NCBI GenBank assembly: GCA_037693485.1
Contig: CM075353.1
Location: 4,660,001-4,724,000 of the forward strand
Source: Kitagawia praeruptora
Lineage: Eukaryota; Streptophyta; Magnoliopsida; Apiales; Apiaceae
Direction: 5' to 3'
Length of the DNA: 64,000 bases
The notes under the pieces: generated by a model
The model's database searches: none
What the model was told of the DNA's origin: nothing
The model's input: only the letters and a program-made list of their open reading frames with translations
Part shown: positions 35,101 to 46,170 of the stretch, piece by piece
How the letters are laid out: every line of letters begins with the position of its first letter
Position numbering within the stretch: position 1 is the stretch's first letter
Translations under genes and position numbers: made by a program

Positions 35101-37496
35101 ATTTACGCTATAAGCATATATCGCAAAACTATGCAATTCAATATATGCCAAAAGCAGTATTATACAACAATACTTCAAAGTATCGAAATAGGAAACTTGC
35201 CTGATGCTCGAGAAGTGGTAGGGCTCGTGATGATGTCGGGCAATCTAGACAAGGCCAAAAAGAAAACGTACGATTATTCCCCTAGATAATCCACTTAATA
35301 TCTAAAGCATAAACACGTAAGCGAATCACAACCAAGACATTACTAACTCGTTTTAGGCTCATACTAAGTCCATGTCAATCGACAAATACTTAGGTCGAAG
35401 GTTCGTTTTAGAAATCGAATCTCGTTCGCCCGTTTCACTAAGTGGTTTACAAGGTTATAATCAGGTGTTCCTCTACGGGGTTCCTTCGCACTTAACCTTG
35501 ATTCAAACATTTTTATAAAATCCAAAAATAATCTTTTCGACACGATGTCTTCTCTCATATCTTCATTATGACCTCTAGTATTTTATTACCAAGACTCGTA
35601 ACCGAATTACTCGTTTTAAAGGGGTCCAATTGAAGTTACAAACTCATGCTTACGATTACGAACCGCTTTTACGAAGTTTACCATAACGCCCAAACCGTAA
35701 GTCAGATTGCTACGATTCTTGTGCCAAAATGATCTATGATTCCAGACCTACAGTTATTGGTCGAGTGTTCATCTTGGTCAGAAGCTTTTTGGTTCGGTGA
35801 TACTCCATTTTTAAGGGTTAATGAAATTTCGCCATTACGACGGCTATAACTCGGATATTTCCAAAATTAAAATCCTCCAAATAATCAATCAATCCACCAC
35901 CAATACTCATGGACACTATTCATCATCCTCACCACTGCCTAAACTGGTCTTGGAGTTAAAATTCATATTTTTCCATTTTCATAACACCCACACAACATAC
36001 ATGCTCTAAATCATGCATCTAAGTCAAAATTCATCTAAAGCTCCATTAAAACTCATAATCTAACCAAGGGGGTTCAAGTGTTATACCTCTATTTGAAGCT
36101 TAAGGATGATATTAAGGCCTCACAAGTCTAGATCCTTGCTTAGAACATCCTTTGGAAGCTATATCATCAAGAAAACAAAACATGAAAATCATAAGTTTAC
36201 TATTCATCAAGAACATAGAATGTTTGTAAATTAAAATGAAAATCTTCCACTTACTTTCTTGCTCTCAAACTTGGTGGGTCTTCCTAACTTCCTTCAAGCT
36301 TTGATTTAAGCTATAGATCATGAATTGTGGTTGGCTAGAACTTGAGTTGTGAAAAATTTACTATTCATCATCTTTTTTTTCTTAAAAACCGAATATGAAG
36401 AAATGAATGGTGGTGGTGTTTTTGCTTTCTCTTTTCTTGAATAATACATGTAGTTATCTTCTTATTCAACCTCATCTTATCTTCATGTGGTGGCACCTTC
36501 CTATTGGTCCATTTAGATTACCTTTATCCAACCATAATTGCAAGATAGTCCTTAGCTTTATGGTTATTGCATCCAAGTCCTTCCTTCCATTTTATTATTT
36601 CACCAAGGGGCTTCTACTCTTAAATATCTTCACATAACTGTTTGCCTTGTAGTTGGGCCAAAACTTGGGCCTTTACCAAGCTCTGGGGCTTTTTGTTTGG
36701 GCTTTATGCAAAGTTCTTTAGTCGTTTGACTCATCGATTGTATTCTGTGATCGTCTCAGTGGTTTATCTATTGTAAATCCCTCGGATATAATTCTCTTGA
36801 TGATCATGTAGGATAATTAATCTTGATATGAACTCAATCCATAATCCATGATTCGTTCGCTTTATCGCTTAATCTCGTTATAACGTTTCAGCGGTTTCTA
36901 GAACGTTCGCTTCGCTGCCTCGGTGCTTTTCGTTCTAAATTCTCAAATCCAATATAATAAAATTCCAAAATATTAAATCCTCAATTTTCTAAAATTTAAT
37001 ATCTCATGTCTTGAATATAATAATATATAATTCACTAATCGGTCAAATATTACACCAAAATTAAAATAGGAATTTCTGAATTTCGATCGTCTCTGCATAC
37101 ACTTATTTACTCCGTGGATCACTAATATGACTTCGAAACATCCATACCGCGTCCCGTACATAGGGTGGCGTGAAAAGTTTTCCAACTTACAAAATCACTA
37201 TTCATTCACCGAATTACTATGCACGTACGGGAAACACTATGCACGTATGGAAAATACTATACCATCCACATTTCCCTTCTCGGGCTCATTAACTCATTTC
37301 TTGGACGATAGATTATTCTTTTCTATATCGTCAACCTTTGAATTACTCTATCCTGACCATACATATACGAATCGGGATCATCATCCATAGCAATATCCAT
37401 TCACTACAATCATTGTTCTTTGGAATCACCATTCATTAATGCTCTTTAACCACAATAAGAAAAGTTTTAATTCTACCCAAAATTCGGGTTATTATA
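32128..37496 (-). repeat. 5' LTR of element A (5369 bp)
   Basis: It is the partner of 22003-27372, with the same internal landmarks in the same order. Indels are limited to short A or T runs. The terminal dinucleotide at 37495-37496 is mutated. Confidence 0.93.
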
Positions 37497-38221
37497 GGGA
37501 TCTTAGGATGGGGCTTCCAGAATAAAACATCTAGAGTGAGGATCCCAAGATGGGGTTTCCAGGATGAAGCATCCAGGATGGCTATCCCGAGGTGGGGCTA
37601 CCAAGACGAGATGTCACGGTGGAAGCTCTTAGATGAATACTACGATCTCGAAGGGCAGGGTTCCAGTCACCCACAATGCATGTGAACAATCATTACGGGT
37701 TACCGTTGAAACAGTTGAAGGTTCCAAAGTTGGAAGCTCCTTCGCTGCTCCTATGATGAAGACGAGGTAATATTTATGATGCAACTGAATGCACACGTCA
37801 TAACCAAATTACACAGGTATGTGAGAAACTAAACCCTCCTTAATTGCATGAAATTGCACTCTATGAGAAGTATGTGAAATGATTATCCCTTAGGCTTAAG
37901 ATTATTACTTTTTGATATGCCAAATTCATTGAAATCCTTGCGTGAATAGGAGAATTCGGTATGCTAGAGGTATTAAGTCAAGATGATTAGCAAGACCTAC
38001 AAGATATCTTTCATTGCGCATCCTATGTGACTCTACCACATGAATATCTGCATGATGCTAAATGACTCTTGCCTACTAAAATTCAAATATGCTATTGTCA
38101 TGTCTAGATACTGCCTAAGTAATACATATGTTGTCACTCACTTAAGATACTTGAGATGAACATAAGGCATGCACTAGAAAATATATTCTGAGATAAGTAA
38201 TGTTTGAGGTTAATAGATTCC

Positions 38222-38660
38222 TTGAATGTTTATTTGTAGCTAATGGCTAGCCTATATCTTTAGTGCTCACCTGCAATGGATAGCATGCAAGGTTAATGTT
38301 ATTCACCTGTAACTAACAGCTTGCAGGTTCCTTGCTGTTTACCTACTACTAATAGGTTTCATCCTATATACCTATTGCTGACTGTTTACATATTATTTAT
38401 ATGCAATTAATAGCTTGCAGGATGATTGCTATTCACCTGAAGCAAATGGCTTCCAAGTTCCATGATGTTTACCTATGGCTAACAAGTTTCCTTGTTATTA
38501 CTTATAGCTAACGACTAATGATTTCTTTGATATTCATCTGCAACTAATGGTATGCAGGTTCCTTGATACTTACTTGAAGCTTATAGCTAACAACTTCCAA
38601 CTAATAGCTTCTAGCTTGTAGCTTCCATTCTGCATCTTCTGTCAAATAACTTGCAGGGTC
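38222..38660 (+). repeat. Degenerate repeats with CTTGCAGGTTCCTTGATG
   Basis: About seven diverged units of roughly 60-65 bases contain GCTAATAGCTTGCAGG followed by TTCCTTGCTGTTTACCT. No coding sequence. Confidence 0.6.
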
Positions 38661-39364
38661 ATTGATGATCAGCTACAGCCAACAACTTCTAGACTTCACA
38701 AAAGTAAGATTAAAGCTGGAATGGGCTGACATATTACATGAGAAAGAGATCTAAGGGCTCGGGGGGTAACTCGGTTCCCCAACACCCTACCACAAAGAGG
38801 AAAAAGGGGTTCCCATCAGAAGTTCACATGAAACAAGGGGCTTCCACCCTCAACGTTCAGCAACGGAAACCCGAATCCGGATCGACACGATAAGAACAAA
38901 GATAAGTTCTACTCTACTGCCTTTGCATTTTCACTATCATGCATATTTTCCACACTTATAAAGAAGATTTTTCAACATTCATCTGAAAACTTTGCTGAGA
39001 TGCATGTTCTGTCAAAAAGATCATTATTTTGCCTTGCATAAATTCACAAACATATGAATATGCCTACATGATCTGAATTATACCTGAACCAATACATGAA
39101 AATCATCATGATTTACACAATGCATGTGTTTTTATAAACATTTTTTCGAAATTGCTAGCTGAAACTGTCGAGTAGGTACCTAGGCACGCTATATGCCCCA
39201 CATGTTACCACTTGGAAAGACATGGCAGCGATTGAAGGTGTCTCCACGACCTTCCATTGGTTCCTCTTGGGACACGCATACAAGATTATTAATGACATAA
39301 GCGCACATATGAGATTATGTGTTGCCTCCTAAAAATTCATGCGAGTACAAATCACTTACAACTT

Positions 39365-39473
39365 ATAGGAGAAGTCCTCAAAATACTCATTAAAGGAGAA
39401 GTCCTCAAAATACTCATTAATGGAGAAGTCCTCAAAATACTCATTATAGGAGAAGTCCTCAAAATACTCAACA
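39365..39473 (+). repeat. 27-bp tandem repeat, four copies
   Basis: GGAGAAGTCCTCAAAATACT starts at 39369, 39396, 39423 and 39450: an exact 27-base step. Because 27 is nine codons, a 66-codon plus frame (39317-39517) runs through as repeated GEVLKILI units. I doubt that it is a real gene. Confidence 0.88.
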
Positions 39474-40106
39474 ATTTCTTTGGGGATCCAATGCGTTGGA
39501 ATAATGGAAACATTTGAAAATTGTGGCATACTGCCTGAAAAAGTTTGTTCGCCAAGGTCCTACTTGATTGGAGAAGCGGCAACATACATTTTTTACAAAA
39601 TCATTTGCACTAGCATATTCATACTTTCCCGTATGCATCAAATATGTGTGATCTTGTGCATTATCTTTAAGGGATACTTAGCCCTCGTTACTTATCTCTT
39701 TTTCTAGTTGTCTTGGTAGCCCAGGTTTTGGACGCTTGAGGCATCCCTGCAACCACAGAAGCTTCCAGACATCAAAAGATTCTTATATGAAGGCCAATTT
39801 GGTAGAGAAAGGAAGCATCTCAGAACGTAAAGTCATGATTTTTAAAAAAGAAATGCCAGAAGCCGGTAGCCCCATGATATGATGCCAACCGGAGTACCAC
39901 GAATGATATGAAGTGAAAAGAAGATATCCTTGATTTGAGAACTCACATTGAAATACGTATGCATAAGCAGAGTGTTTCCTGTTTCTTACGCCGAGTTAGC
40001 TCATGTAAGCTTGGGAACACGATGTGGAAAATGTGTACTTCTCTGAGAGAATAATAAGAAAGGATTGGACCTTACCTTGTTCTGGTTCCTCTTGCACTTA
40101 TGCTTC

Positions 40107-40124
40107 AAGGAACCGGGGGGTAAT
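40107..40124 (+). other. Polypurine tract of element B
   Basis: AAGGAACCGGGGGGTAAT immediately precedes the right LTR start TGTTGTGAC. Confidence 0.7.
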
Positions 40125-41178
40125 TGTTGTGACTAAAATCTTGCATGGATCAGATTTAGGCCCATGATGAGTTTTGGGTCCAATCCACAAGGAAAGAGGA
40201 TGTTTCAGAGGGCTTCCAGGGTACCCGTGGTAACCCATGAAAACTGGTGAGAGGGCTCCCGAATAATAGGGCTCCCAGATGACAAGGCTCCTCGAAAGCA
40301 GGCTTCCCAAAATAGCCTACCAGAGGGGCTACCGGAGGGGTTACCGGAGGGGCTACCGCCGGAACCCCCAGCTTCCCCGGAAGCCTGGCAGAAACACATA
40401 TTCAGACTAGGACAGCCATCAGATAAGGCTTCCAGTATGGCTTTCATACTTGGGCTATCGGATTCAGGTTACCGGGGGGTACCGGAGCCAGGCTACTGGG
40501 CGGTACCCCCAGCTTCCGCCGGAAGCCTGATTAGGCTGCCAATTCAGATAAGGCACACTTCCTACTTTTTAGGAGCACGTCTCTACAGCTGAAATACACC
40601 TCTAAACGGATAATTATTCAGTTATTCGAGGATATACATCATATATACATGATAAATCCTTCATTCTTCAGATAAACATCATGAGATTGGCTTCCAACAG
40701 TCCTAGTACGGCTTGGAAACCTCATAAATACATCACAATCAGTTGATACACGTCAATATCAATCATTATCTCATCAGATACGAGATAACTCATCACAAAC
40801 AACCGAACTTATCAATCAAGAACTACATGCGGGCTTGATCCACTATAAATAGTGGTATGTAGGCAATTTACGGGGTCTCTTCTCGAAACGCACGTTGATA
40901 CTAAGAGCATGTATACTCCGGTGCACGTTCACTCTCATAATTAGGGTTCTTGGCAGGCCAACATTCGGTCCTTGAGCTCTAATTCCCGTAGATTCAGCCC
41001 CAATCATCACCAAAACACCTTCCCGTGTTCTTCGGAAACCCCTAGGCGTGAGCCTTCCCGGGCGGCTAGCCATAAATCTCTGACTGCGAGCCTTTCTGGG
41101 CAGTTGGACGATTCCATATTTAACGGCGCTATTCCAGCAACGGCCTCCACGTAGTTGTGTAAAAATCCTCCCACAACA
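40125..41178 (+). repeat. Right (3') LTR of element B
   Basis: It is the same length as the left LTR (1054 bp). I see ten single-base differences, for example CC versus CT at position 9 of the LTR. The TATA box is at 40844-40851. Confidence 0.92.
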
Positions 41179-41193
41179 TATGCCATTGTTCCA

Positions 41194-41550
41194 TGGAGAA
41201 TCATCTTACGTGGAGAACCGTGGAGAACCACTTGAAATGCATTAAAATTGCTTTATATATAAGGGCCCCGCAGGGGCATCTTCACAAAAAAGCCTTATAA
41301 TTCTATCCTCTATCTAATTATAAAAAAATTACAAAAAAAAGTTTTTTTAAAATTTTCAAAAAATGATGACGTGGCAACAATTTTTTAATTTTTTTTTAAA
41401 ATTTTTTAAATTTTTTCTTTTTGATGAATGAATAGAGGGTAGAATTATAAGACTTTTTTGTTAAGGGGCCCCGTCAGGAGCCTTATATAAAGGACAATTT
41501 TAATGCATTTTAAGTGGTTATCCACGGTTCTCCACGTAAGATGGTTCTCC

Positions 41551-41551
<1 letters not shown>
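41194..41551. mobile_element. Inverted-repeat element with GC core motif, copy 3 (second family)
   Basis: The arms are long and inverted: TGGAGAATCATCTTACGTGG to TGCATTAAAATTG on the left, and the inverse ending GTAAGATGGTTCTCCA on the right. Inside each arm is the GC core: GGCCCCGCAGGGGC (about 41264-41277) and GGGGCCCCGTCAGGAGCC (41465-41482). The centre has GATGACGTGGCAACA. A TA tract follows, and TA-rich sequence preceded it before element B inserted about 15 bases to the left. Non-coding. Confidence 0.7.

Positions 41552-41617
<66 letters not shown>
41552..41617. repeat. (TA)n microsatellite
   Basis: About 31 uninterrupted TA units lie between two inverted-repeat elements. Confidence 0.95.
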
Positions 41618-41620
<3 letters not shown>

Positions 41621-41930
41621 TAGGGATCTAGAGAAAACCCCTTTAAAAAGAGAACTTAGAAAACTAAATTAAAATATAGCACATATGGTATTCAAACTGA
41701 TCGTTGGGAGATGGAGAAAAATGTGGTGAAATTAGATTTTAAAAAAATATCACCGATTGACGGGAAAAATCAAATTAAAAACGGAGGGGATTAGGTGGGA
41801 TTGTGTGTGTGAGAGTGCATTTGATTAGTGTGTGGGTGCCCCTGGCGGGGCCATTGATTATAATACATCCAATGGTTAGGATTAGTACCTTAGTTTTCTT
41901 CAAAAAAAGAGTTCTCTTTTGATCATTTGC

Positions 41931-41937
<7 letters not shown>
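41615..41937. mobile_element. TA-flanked inverted-repeat element, copy 4 (third family)
   Basis: It begins TATAGAGTAGGGATCTAG and ends GATCATTTGCCTATA. The arms contain AAAAAGAGAACTTAGAAAAC and its inverse AGTTTTCTTCAAAAAAAGAG. The right arm carries GGGTGCCCCTGGCGGGGCCA (41835-41854); the left arm lacks it. The centre has ACCGATTGACGGG. Long TA tracts flank both sides. Confidence 0.65.

Positions 41938-42018
<81 letters not shown>
41936..42018. repeat. (TA)n microsatellite
   Basis: About 40 TA units directly follow copy 4 of the inverted-repeat elements. Confidence 0.95.
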
Positions 42019-42019
<1 letters not shown>

Positions 42020-42208
42020 TATTGAAATTTAGAATTCAAGTAGGGTCGTGTAATTAACCTTGACACTTGAAAATATTAACATTCATGAGTCATGACAATC
42101 CCGTAAAAAAAATTCATGAAAATGAAGTATTATTTTACACTTTGTGGTCTGTAGCATATTATGCGGCGCATCAAAATTTTGCTCATCTCCATGCTCAGAA
42201 CATGCTTA

Positions 42209-42885
42209 GAGCAACTCCAATCCGTCACTAAATTATTATAATAGTGATGGATATAGTGTCAAACTCACTCCAATGCAACACTAAAATGATGAGCCAAGAT
42301 CATCAAATGAGTTTTGGGTCAACAAATTTGGTGACAAAAGTACACTTGGTGATCCTTGGTCACCAAATTTGGTGACTTTCAAAATTCCAACAATACCCCT
42401 ATATTTTTTAACAAAACAACTTTTTTCCATCTATGTCCTACTATTTGTTCTTGTAATTTTTTTCCAACTTATTTGTTCTCATAATTTTCAACTTTAAATT
42501 TTTATCAATTGAAACTTCTTTTCTTCTTAGCTCTTGTTAAAAATTTTATCTATGTCCTACTATTTATTCCTAACTCTTGTTAATTCTAAAATGTCGTAAT
42601 TCTAAAATATCAATTTTCAACAAAATTTTGATTTTGATTTTTTTAATTAATTTTTATATTAATAAATTTAATATTATGCGACCATAACATTACAATTTAA
42701 AATATAATAGATATTAATAATGTAAATCGAACAAAGTTAGAATATTCTATTTTATTGGCGAAAGATTCCTTTTAGTGACAAGTTTAGTGATCATGAGTTG
42801 GAGTGTATTTTGTGAATGATGTAATTTTATCACCAAAATAGTGTTTCTAGGACACTATTTTAGTGTCTTGGGTTGGAGATGGTCT
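42209..42885. mobile_element. Harbinger-like MITE
   Basis: The ends are GAGCAACTCCAATCC and GGTTGGAGATGGTC, an imperfect inverted pair, flanked by TTA on both sides as in PIF/Harbinger elements. The interior has GGTGACAAAAGT/ATTTGGTGACTTT words and many A/T runs but no transposase. Other TTAGAGC..CTCCAA elements occur at 54755 and 58352. Confidence 0.55.
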
Positions 42886-42939
42886 TAGAAGGGGAAGAAG
42901 TAGTGGTCAGACTTCGGATGATAATAAATTATTTTATTT

Positions 42940-43206
42940 TAAGAGTTTTTATAATAACTTTTAGTTATATGTGTTGTCTATAAACTCGAATTCTTCTTTT
43001 ATGTAACTTTCAATGTCAATTCTACATGAAATATGTTACCTATTGTACTTAATTAAATTACGTTAAATAAAATTTTAATTATTTATTTTTGAAATCACAA
43101 AACTCTATAAAAATTAGAAAAATAGATTGAAGCGATACGAGAGACGTCACCTAAGCTCTTCTATTTCTAACTGGCGTAAAAACCTGTGCGAGGCACGGGT
43201 CGCTAG
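42940..43206. repeat. Dispersed AT-rich repeat ending in a Helitron-like hairpin
   Basis: It shares TTATAATAACTTTTAGTTATATG and TATAAACTCGAA phrases with 9780-10150 and 45115-45260. It closes with CCTGTGCGAGGCACGGGTCGCTAG, a GC hairpin followed by CTAG, which resembles a Helitron 3' end (hairpin then CTRR). The 5' TC end was not identified. Confidence 0.4.
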
Positions 43207-43209
43207 CTT

Positions 43210-44136
43210 AAATTGTATTTTTAAATTATATTGTGCTTGATCAATATCATTTAAAGTATATGATTGATTTTAATTGAATTTTGCTTGTTAATGACATATG
43301 TGACTATTGTGTACTTATTTAGGTATGTTCAAGTTTGTAATCTGAAAATAATACGAGTAATATTGATAGTAGTCATGTCAGTTTTTAATTTTGTTGTGAA
43401 TAACAGAGTAGAATTCGAGTGTTTTATGGATGTCCTAAATTGTTCTTTCAATTCTTTGAAAATGATGCATCCACTTAGTTGGATCTCCAATATTATTCAA
43501 GATAGAAACAAAATAGCGTTGAAGATGTTGTATTCTGATAGTGTAGGTTTTACTCTAGATTTTAAATAAAAAATTCGTAACACGATACTCGGGTCTTGCA
43601 CTTTCACTTCTTAAAACTATCTTTCTAACTCTTCCATCTCTTTTCTTTTAATTTCTTCATTTTAAGCATCCTTTGCCTTTATTTCTCTTCCTCTGTCCGT
43701 CTCACTTTCAAAATATCAGATAATTTTAATTGACTGAGTGTATATCTTTTGTATCTACAGGCTTATCAAACTTGAGAATATTTTTTCGTAATTGTATCAT
43801 CATTAGTTGAAGTTGCTCATAGCTTTGAACAATAAATTTATCCTTTCTTTTTTCAGATACAGCTTCATCCAAAGATACTAATTGGAGTGAACCAAATAGA
43901 CTAAAGACTTGAATGAGTTTGTTGTTTCTCTTACTGAATTTTGTATATGCATGCTTTGTTCAGTTATTAAAAGTTCATGCGAATCACTAGTCTCTCGCTT
44001 TACTTATTTTCTAAAATTTATTGTATTTTTTTAATTTATTACAAAGTTCTAAAAATTTACCTTTCTATCAACTGTATTTTGGTAAATAAATATTTGATAA
44101 ATCAATAAATTTGTCAAATAAATAATTTATATAGTT
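43210..44136. other. AT-rich stretch, no recognised gene
   Basis: A 101-codon plus frame (43264-43569) exists but shows no family likeness and has the skewed Ile/Val/Phe content expected of AT-rich DNA. I see no repeat or regulatory signal to report. Confidence 0.5.
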
Positions 44137-44319
44137 TTATATATTGCCATCGATAGAGAATAATATTAATAAATGATATAATATTGCCCCGCTTACGCGG
44201 CAAATACACAAAGATATCATGTATATTATTGAAAACATGTATGAATGAGTGGTCGGGTTGTTTAAGGGAATTATCATTATATAGTAAATTTTTGTTATTG
44301 ATATTATGTTGATTGTTAT

Positions 44320-44331
44320 TATTATTATTAA

Positions 44332-44371
<40 letters not shown>

Positions 44372-44372
44372 T
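44320..44372. repeat. (ATT)n microsatellite
   Basis: About 17 ATT/TTA units, interrupted once. A minus frame of poly-isoleucine over it is not a gene. Confidence 0.9.
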
Positions 44373-44394
44373 CAGTTTTAAAACGTATAACCAA

Positions 44395-45110
44395 ACCATA
44401 TATTATGTATCACTAACTGATAATTTGATTTAATATAATATACTATAATTTGAATCAATAAATGTAAAAATAAAACTATAACCAAAAATTGGTAATATGT
44501 TGCAATAATTAAAAATATCAAATTTTGTTTCACTCAAGCAACATGCACACACACCTATAATGTGTATAATATATTATAATCCAAATCAATAAATGTAAGA
44601 ATAAATTGATGACTAAAATTTGTTAATATACCGCAATAGCTAAAGTACCTAAAATTTGTTAATATGTCACAGTAACTAAAGTACCATATTTTTCTCACTT
44701 ACACGACACACTTGCACACATATAATGTGTATCTAAAATGTCTCATGAATTATAGCCCCTTGTTGGACTATTATATATATAATAAAATGATAGATAAAAG
44801 TAAAAATAGAATAACAGAGAGGTCGAACTAATGTAAAAAGAGTTTTAACTCCATAACAAAAAACATGATGTAGCACAACGGTTTGGAGAAAGAAATATAT
44901 AGAGGAGGTTGTTGGTTCAATTCCCCATAAACACGAAATAATTTATTTTTTTTCTTCAATTAAGGGAGTGGCAAATCAGTGTAATTTTGTAATATATAAG
45001 GGTAAAATTGTAATTTCATAGAGGGTTTATTGGTTCAAAATGCCCCTAGAATATCCTCTTGTTCTCCTATTATATATAGAAGAAGATATATGTTAAAAGA
45101 TTTTTTAAGT
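44395..45110. other. AT-rich region with a tRNA-like SINE candidate
   Basis: At 44873-44935 TGTAGCACAACGGTTTGG (A-box-like) is followed about 30 bases later by TTGGTTCAATTCCCC (B-box-like), the layout of a tRNA-derived SINE head. CACTTACACGACACAC and CTAAAATTTGTTAATAT-like phrases repeat in 44450-44700. No coding sequence. Confidence 0.4.
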
Positions 45111-45114
45111 TTAA

Positions 45115-45400
45115 TAGTGTTTATTCGAACACCTATTTTATTTCCAATAGAACTTTTAATCATACGTCTTATAATTAAATACATATTCTACTTACAATAG
45201 AACTTTTAATTATATGTCTTCCCTATAAATTCGAACTCTTCTCCTCCATTAATTTGAACACCTATTCTATTCCTAATATGTTAAAAATATTTTTATATTT
45301 ATTAGTATTTAAAATTCTAAAATTCTAAAAAATTAGAAAAACAGATTAAGACGATCTTATAGCGCCATCTAAACGCCCGCGTATCCTCCTTTATATATAT
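45115..45400. repeat. Third copy of the AT-rich dispersed repeat
   Basis: CAATAGAACTTTTAATTATATG, TATAAATTCGAACTCTTC and a TTAGAAAAACAGATTAAGAC tail match 9780-10260 and 42940-43206. It ends near a (TA)n tract. Confidence 0.55.
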
Positions 45401-45596
45401 ATATATATTGATGATTTTAAAAATATAAATTAATTTAAATTTTCTATATTAAAATATATTTAAAAAGAAAAAAGAATTCCATATTATGTTACCAACATTT
45501 AAATTGAGTAGAGTAACAATTTGAAATGTTTATAATCTTTAAAATCATGTCAAAAATATTAATGGTGAAAATTAAAAATTAAAAAAATAGAAGAAA

Positions 45597-46170
45597 TCTA
45601 TACTATACTATAATAAGTAAACTAGGGGATAATTGGTAGTTTGGTAGTTTGGTTCAACCCTATTTTTTAGCCATAATTTTAGTTCAATTAAAAATAAATT
45701 TAATTACGAGTAATATTTTATCTACCTAAAAATATTCCCGGGTAAGCAAAGATTTAGCCGAGAGTTTTGATGGAGAGGAATGGCGTGTGTGTGTTTTTTT
45801 TTTTAAAAAAAATTTTATTAACAGGAGAGTGTTTTGTGTGTTTTTTTACATTTTTTTTATTATTAATAAACATTTTTTTTATTAATAATAATAACAGAGA
45901 TTTAAGCAAATTAAAGAGTGACCAAATGAGTGACCAATAAAAGAGTACCAAACCGACAACCAAATATATCCTATTTCGCTTATAATAGTATTAAATTAAG
46001 GGATAATTTGTAGTTTGGTAGTTTGGTTCAACCCTATTTTTCAATATTAAAAAACATAATAAACAAATAACAAATTATACTATAACAAATTAAAATTAAT
46101 ATTTATAATATTATATTACACTATGAACAAATTACAAAAATTTAAAAGCAACCCGTGCTTTGCACGGTTA
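45597..46170 (+). mobile_element. Possible Helitron-like fragment
   Basis: The left end TCTATACTATACTATAATAAG looks like a Helitron 5' end (TC then A/T-rich). The right end has AACCCGTGCTTTGCACGG, a perfect GC hairpin, followed by TTATAAGCTGTT. A phrase TAGTTTGGTAGTTTGGTTCA occurs twice, at 45629 and 46012, so the unit may be a partial duplication. There is no Rep/helicase. The 3' tetranucleotide is not a clean CTRR, so this is tentative. Confidence 0.35.

Larger units (their letters stand above)
22003..37496 (-). mobile_element. Tekay-type chromovirus with very long LTRs (element A), nested in B
   Basis: LTRs at 22003-27372 (5370 bp) and 32128-37496 (5369 bp) are near-identical. TSD GGGAT stands at 21998-22002 and 37497-37501. 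On the minus strand a PBS TGGTATCAGAG (initiator Met tRNA type) adjoins the right-hand LTR and a polypurine tract adjoins the left-hand one, so it reads right to left. Remnants of gag, reverse transcriptase, integrase C-terminus and a chromodomain-like segment appear in order but are full of stops and shifts. About 32 substitutions between LTRs by eye, fewer per base than in host element B. The outermost base pair at 37495-37496 is TA instead of CA. Confidence 0.92.
37502..40124 (+). other. Non-coding interior of element B, right of nested element A
   Basis: It resumes the sequence style of 21960-22002 (GATGGGGCTTCCAGAATAAAACATC). No gag or pol is recognisable. It holds degenerate repeats at 38220-38660, a 27-bp tandem repeat at 39365 and ends in the purine tract before the right LTR. 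Confidence 0.75.
14015..41178 (+). mobile_element. Large LTR retrotransposon with little coding capacity (element B), nested host
   Basis: Two 1054-bp LTRs (14015-15068, 40125-41178) begin TGTTGTGAC and end CCTCCCACAACA, and a perfect TSD TATGC lies on both sides (14010-14014, 41179-41183). A PBS-like TTGGCGCTAGAAGGAGG follows the left LTR, and a purine tract GGAACCGGGGGGTAAT precedes the right LTR. Without nested element A the copy is about 11.7 kb. No protease, reverse transcriptase or integrase is recognisable. Only a short gag-like start exists near 15119. The interior is tandem arrays and GGCTTCC/GGCTACC-rich DNA. It behaves like a large retrotransposon derivative moved by helper proteins. 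About 10 base differences between LTRs, counted by eye. Confidence 0.88.

Noticed and set aside
39365..39473. Direct repeats that could suggest a CRISPR-like array
   Set aside because: The 27-base units are head to tail with no unique spacers, in a plant retrotransposon.
43264..43569. 101-codon plus-strand frame
   Set aside because: No domain, membrane topology or neighbour supports it. Composition is that of AT-rich random frames.
44137..44394. Minus frame with a poly-isoleucine run
   Set aside because: It is read from an (ATT)n microsatellite.
44873..44935. Possible tRNA gene with A and B boxes
   Set aside because: Boxes are present but no cloverleaf with matched acceptor and anticodon stems can be drawn. 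A tRNA-derived SINE head is more likely.
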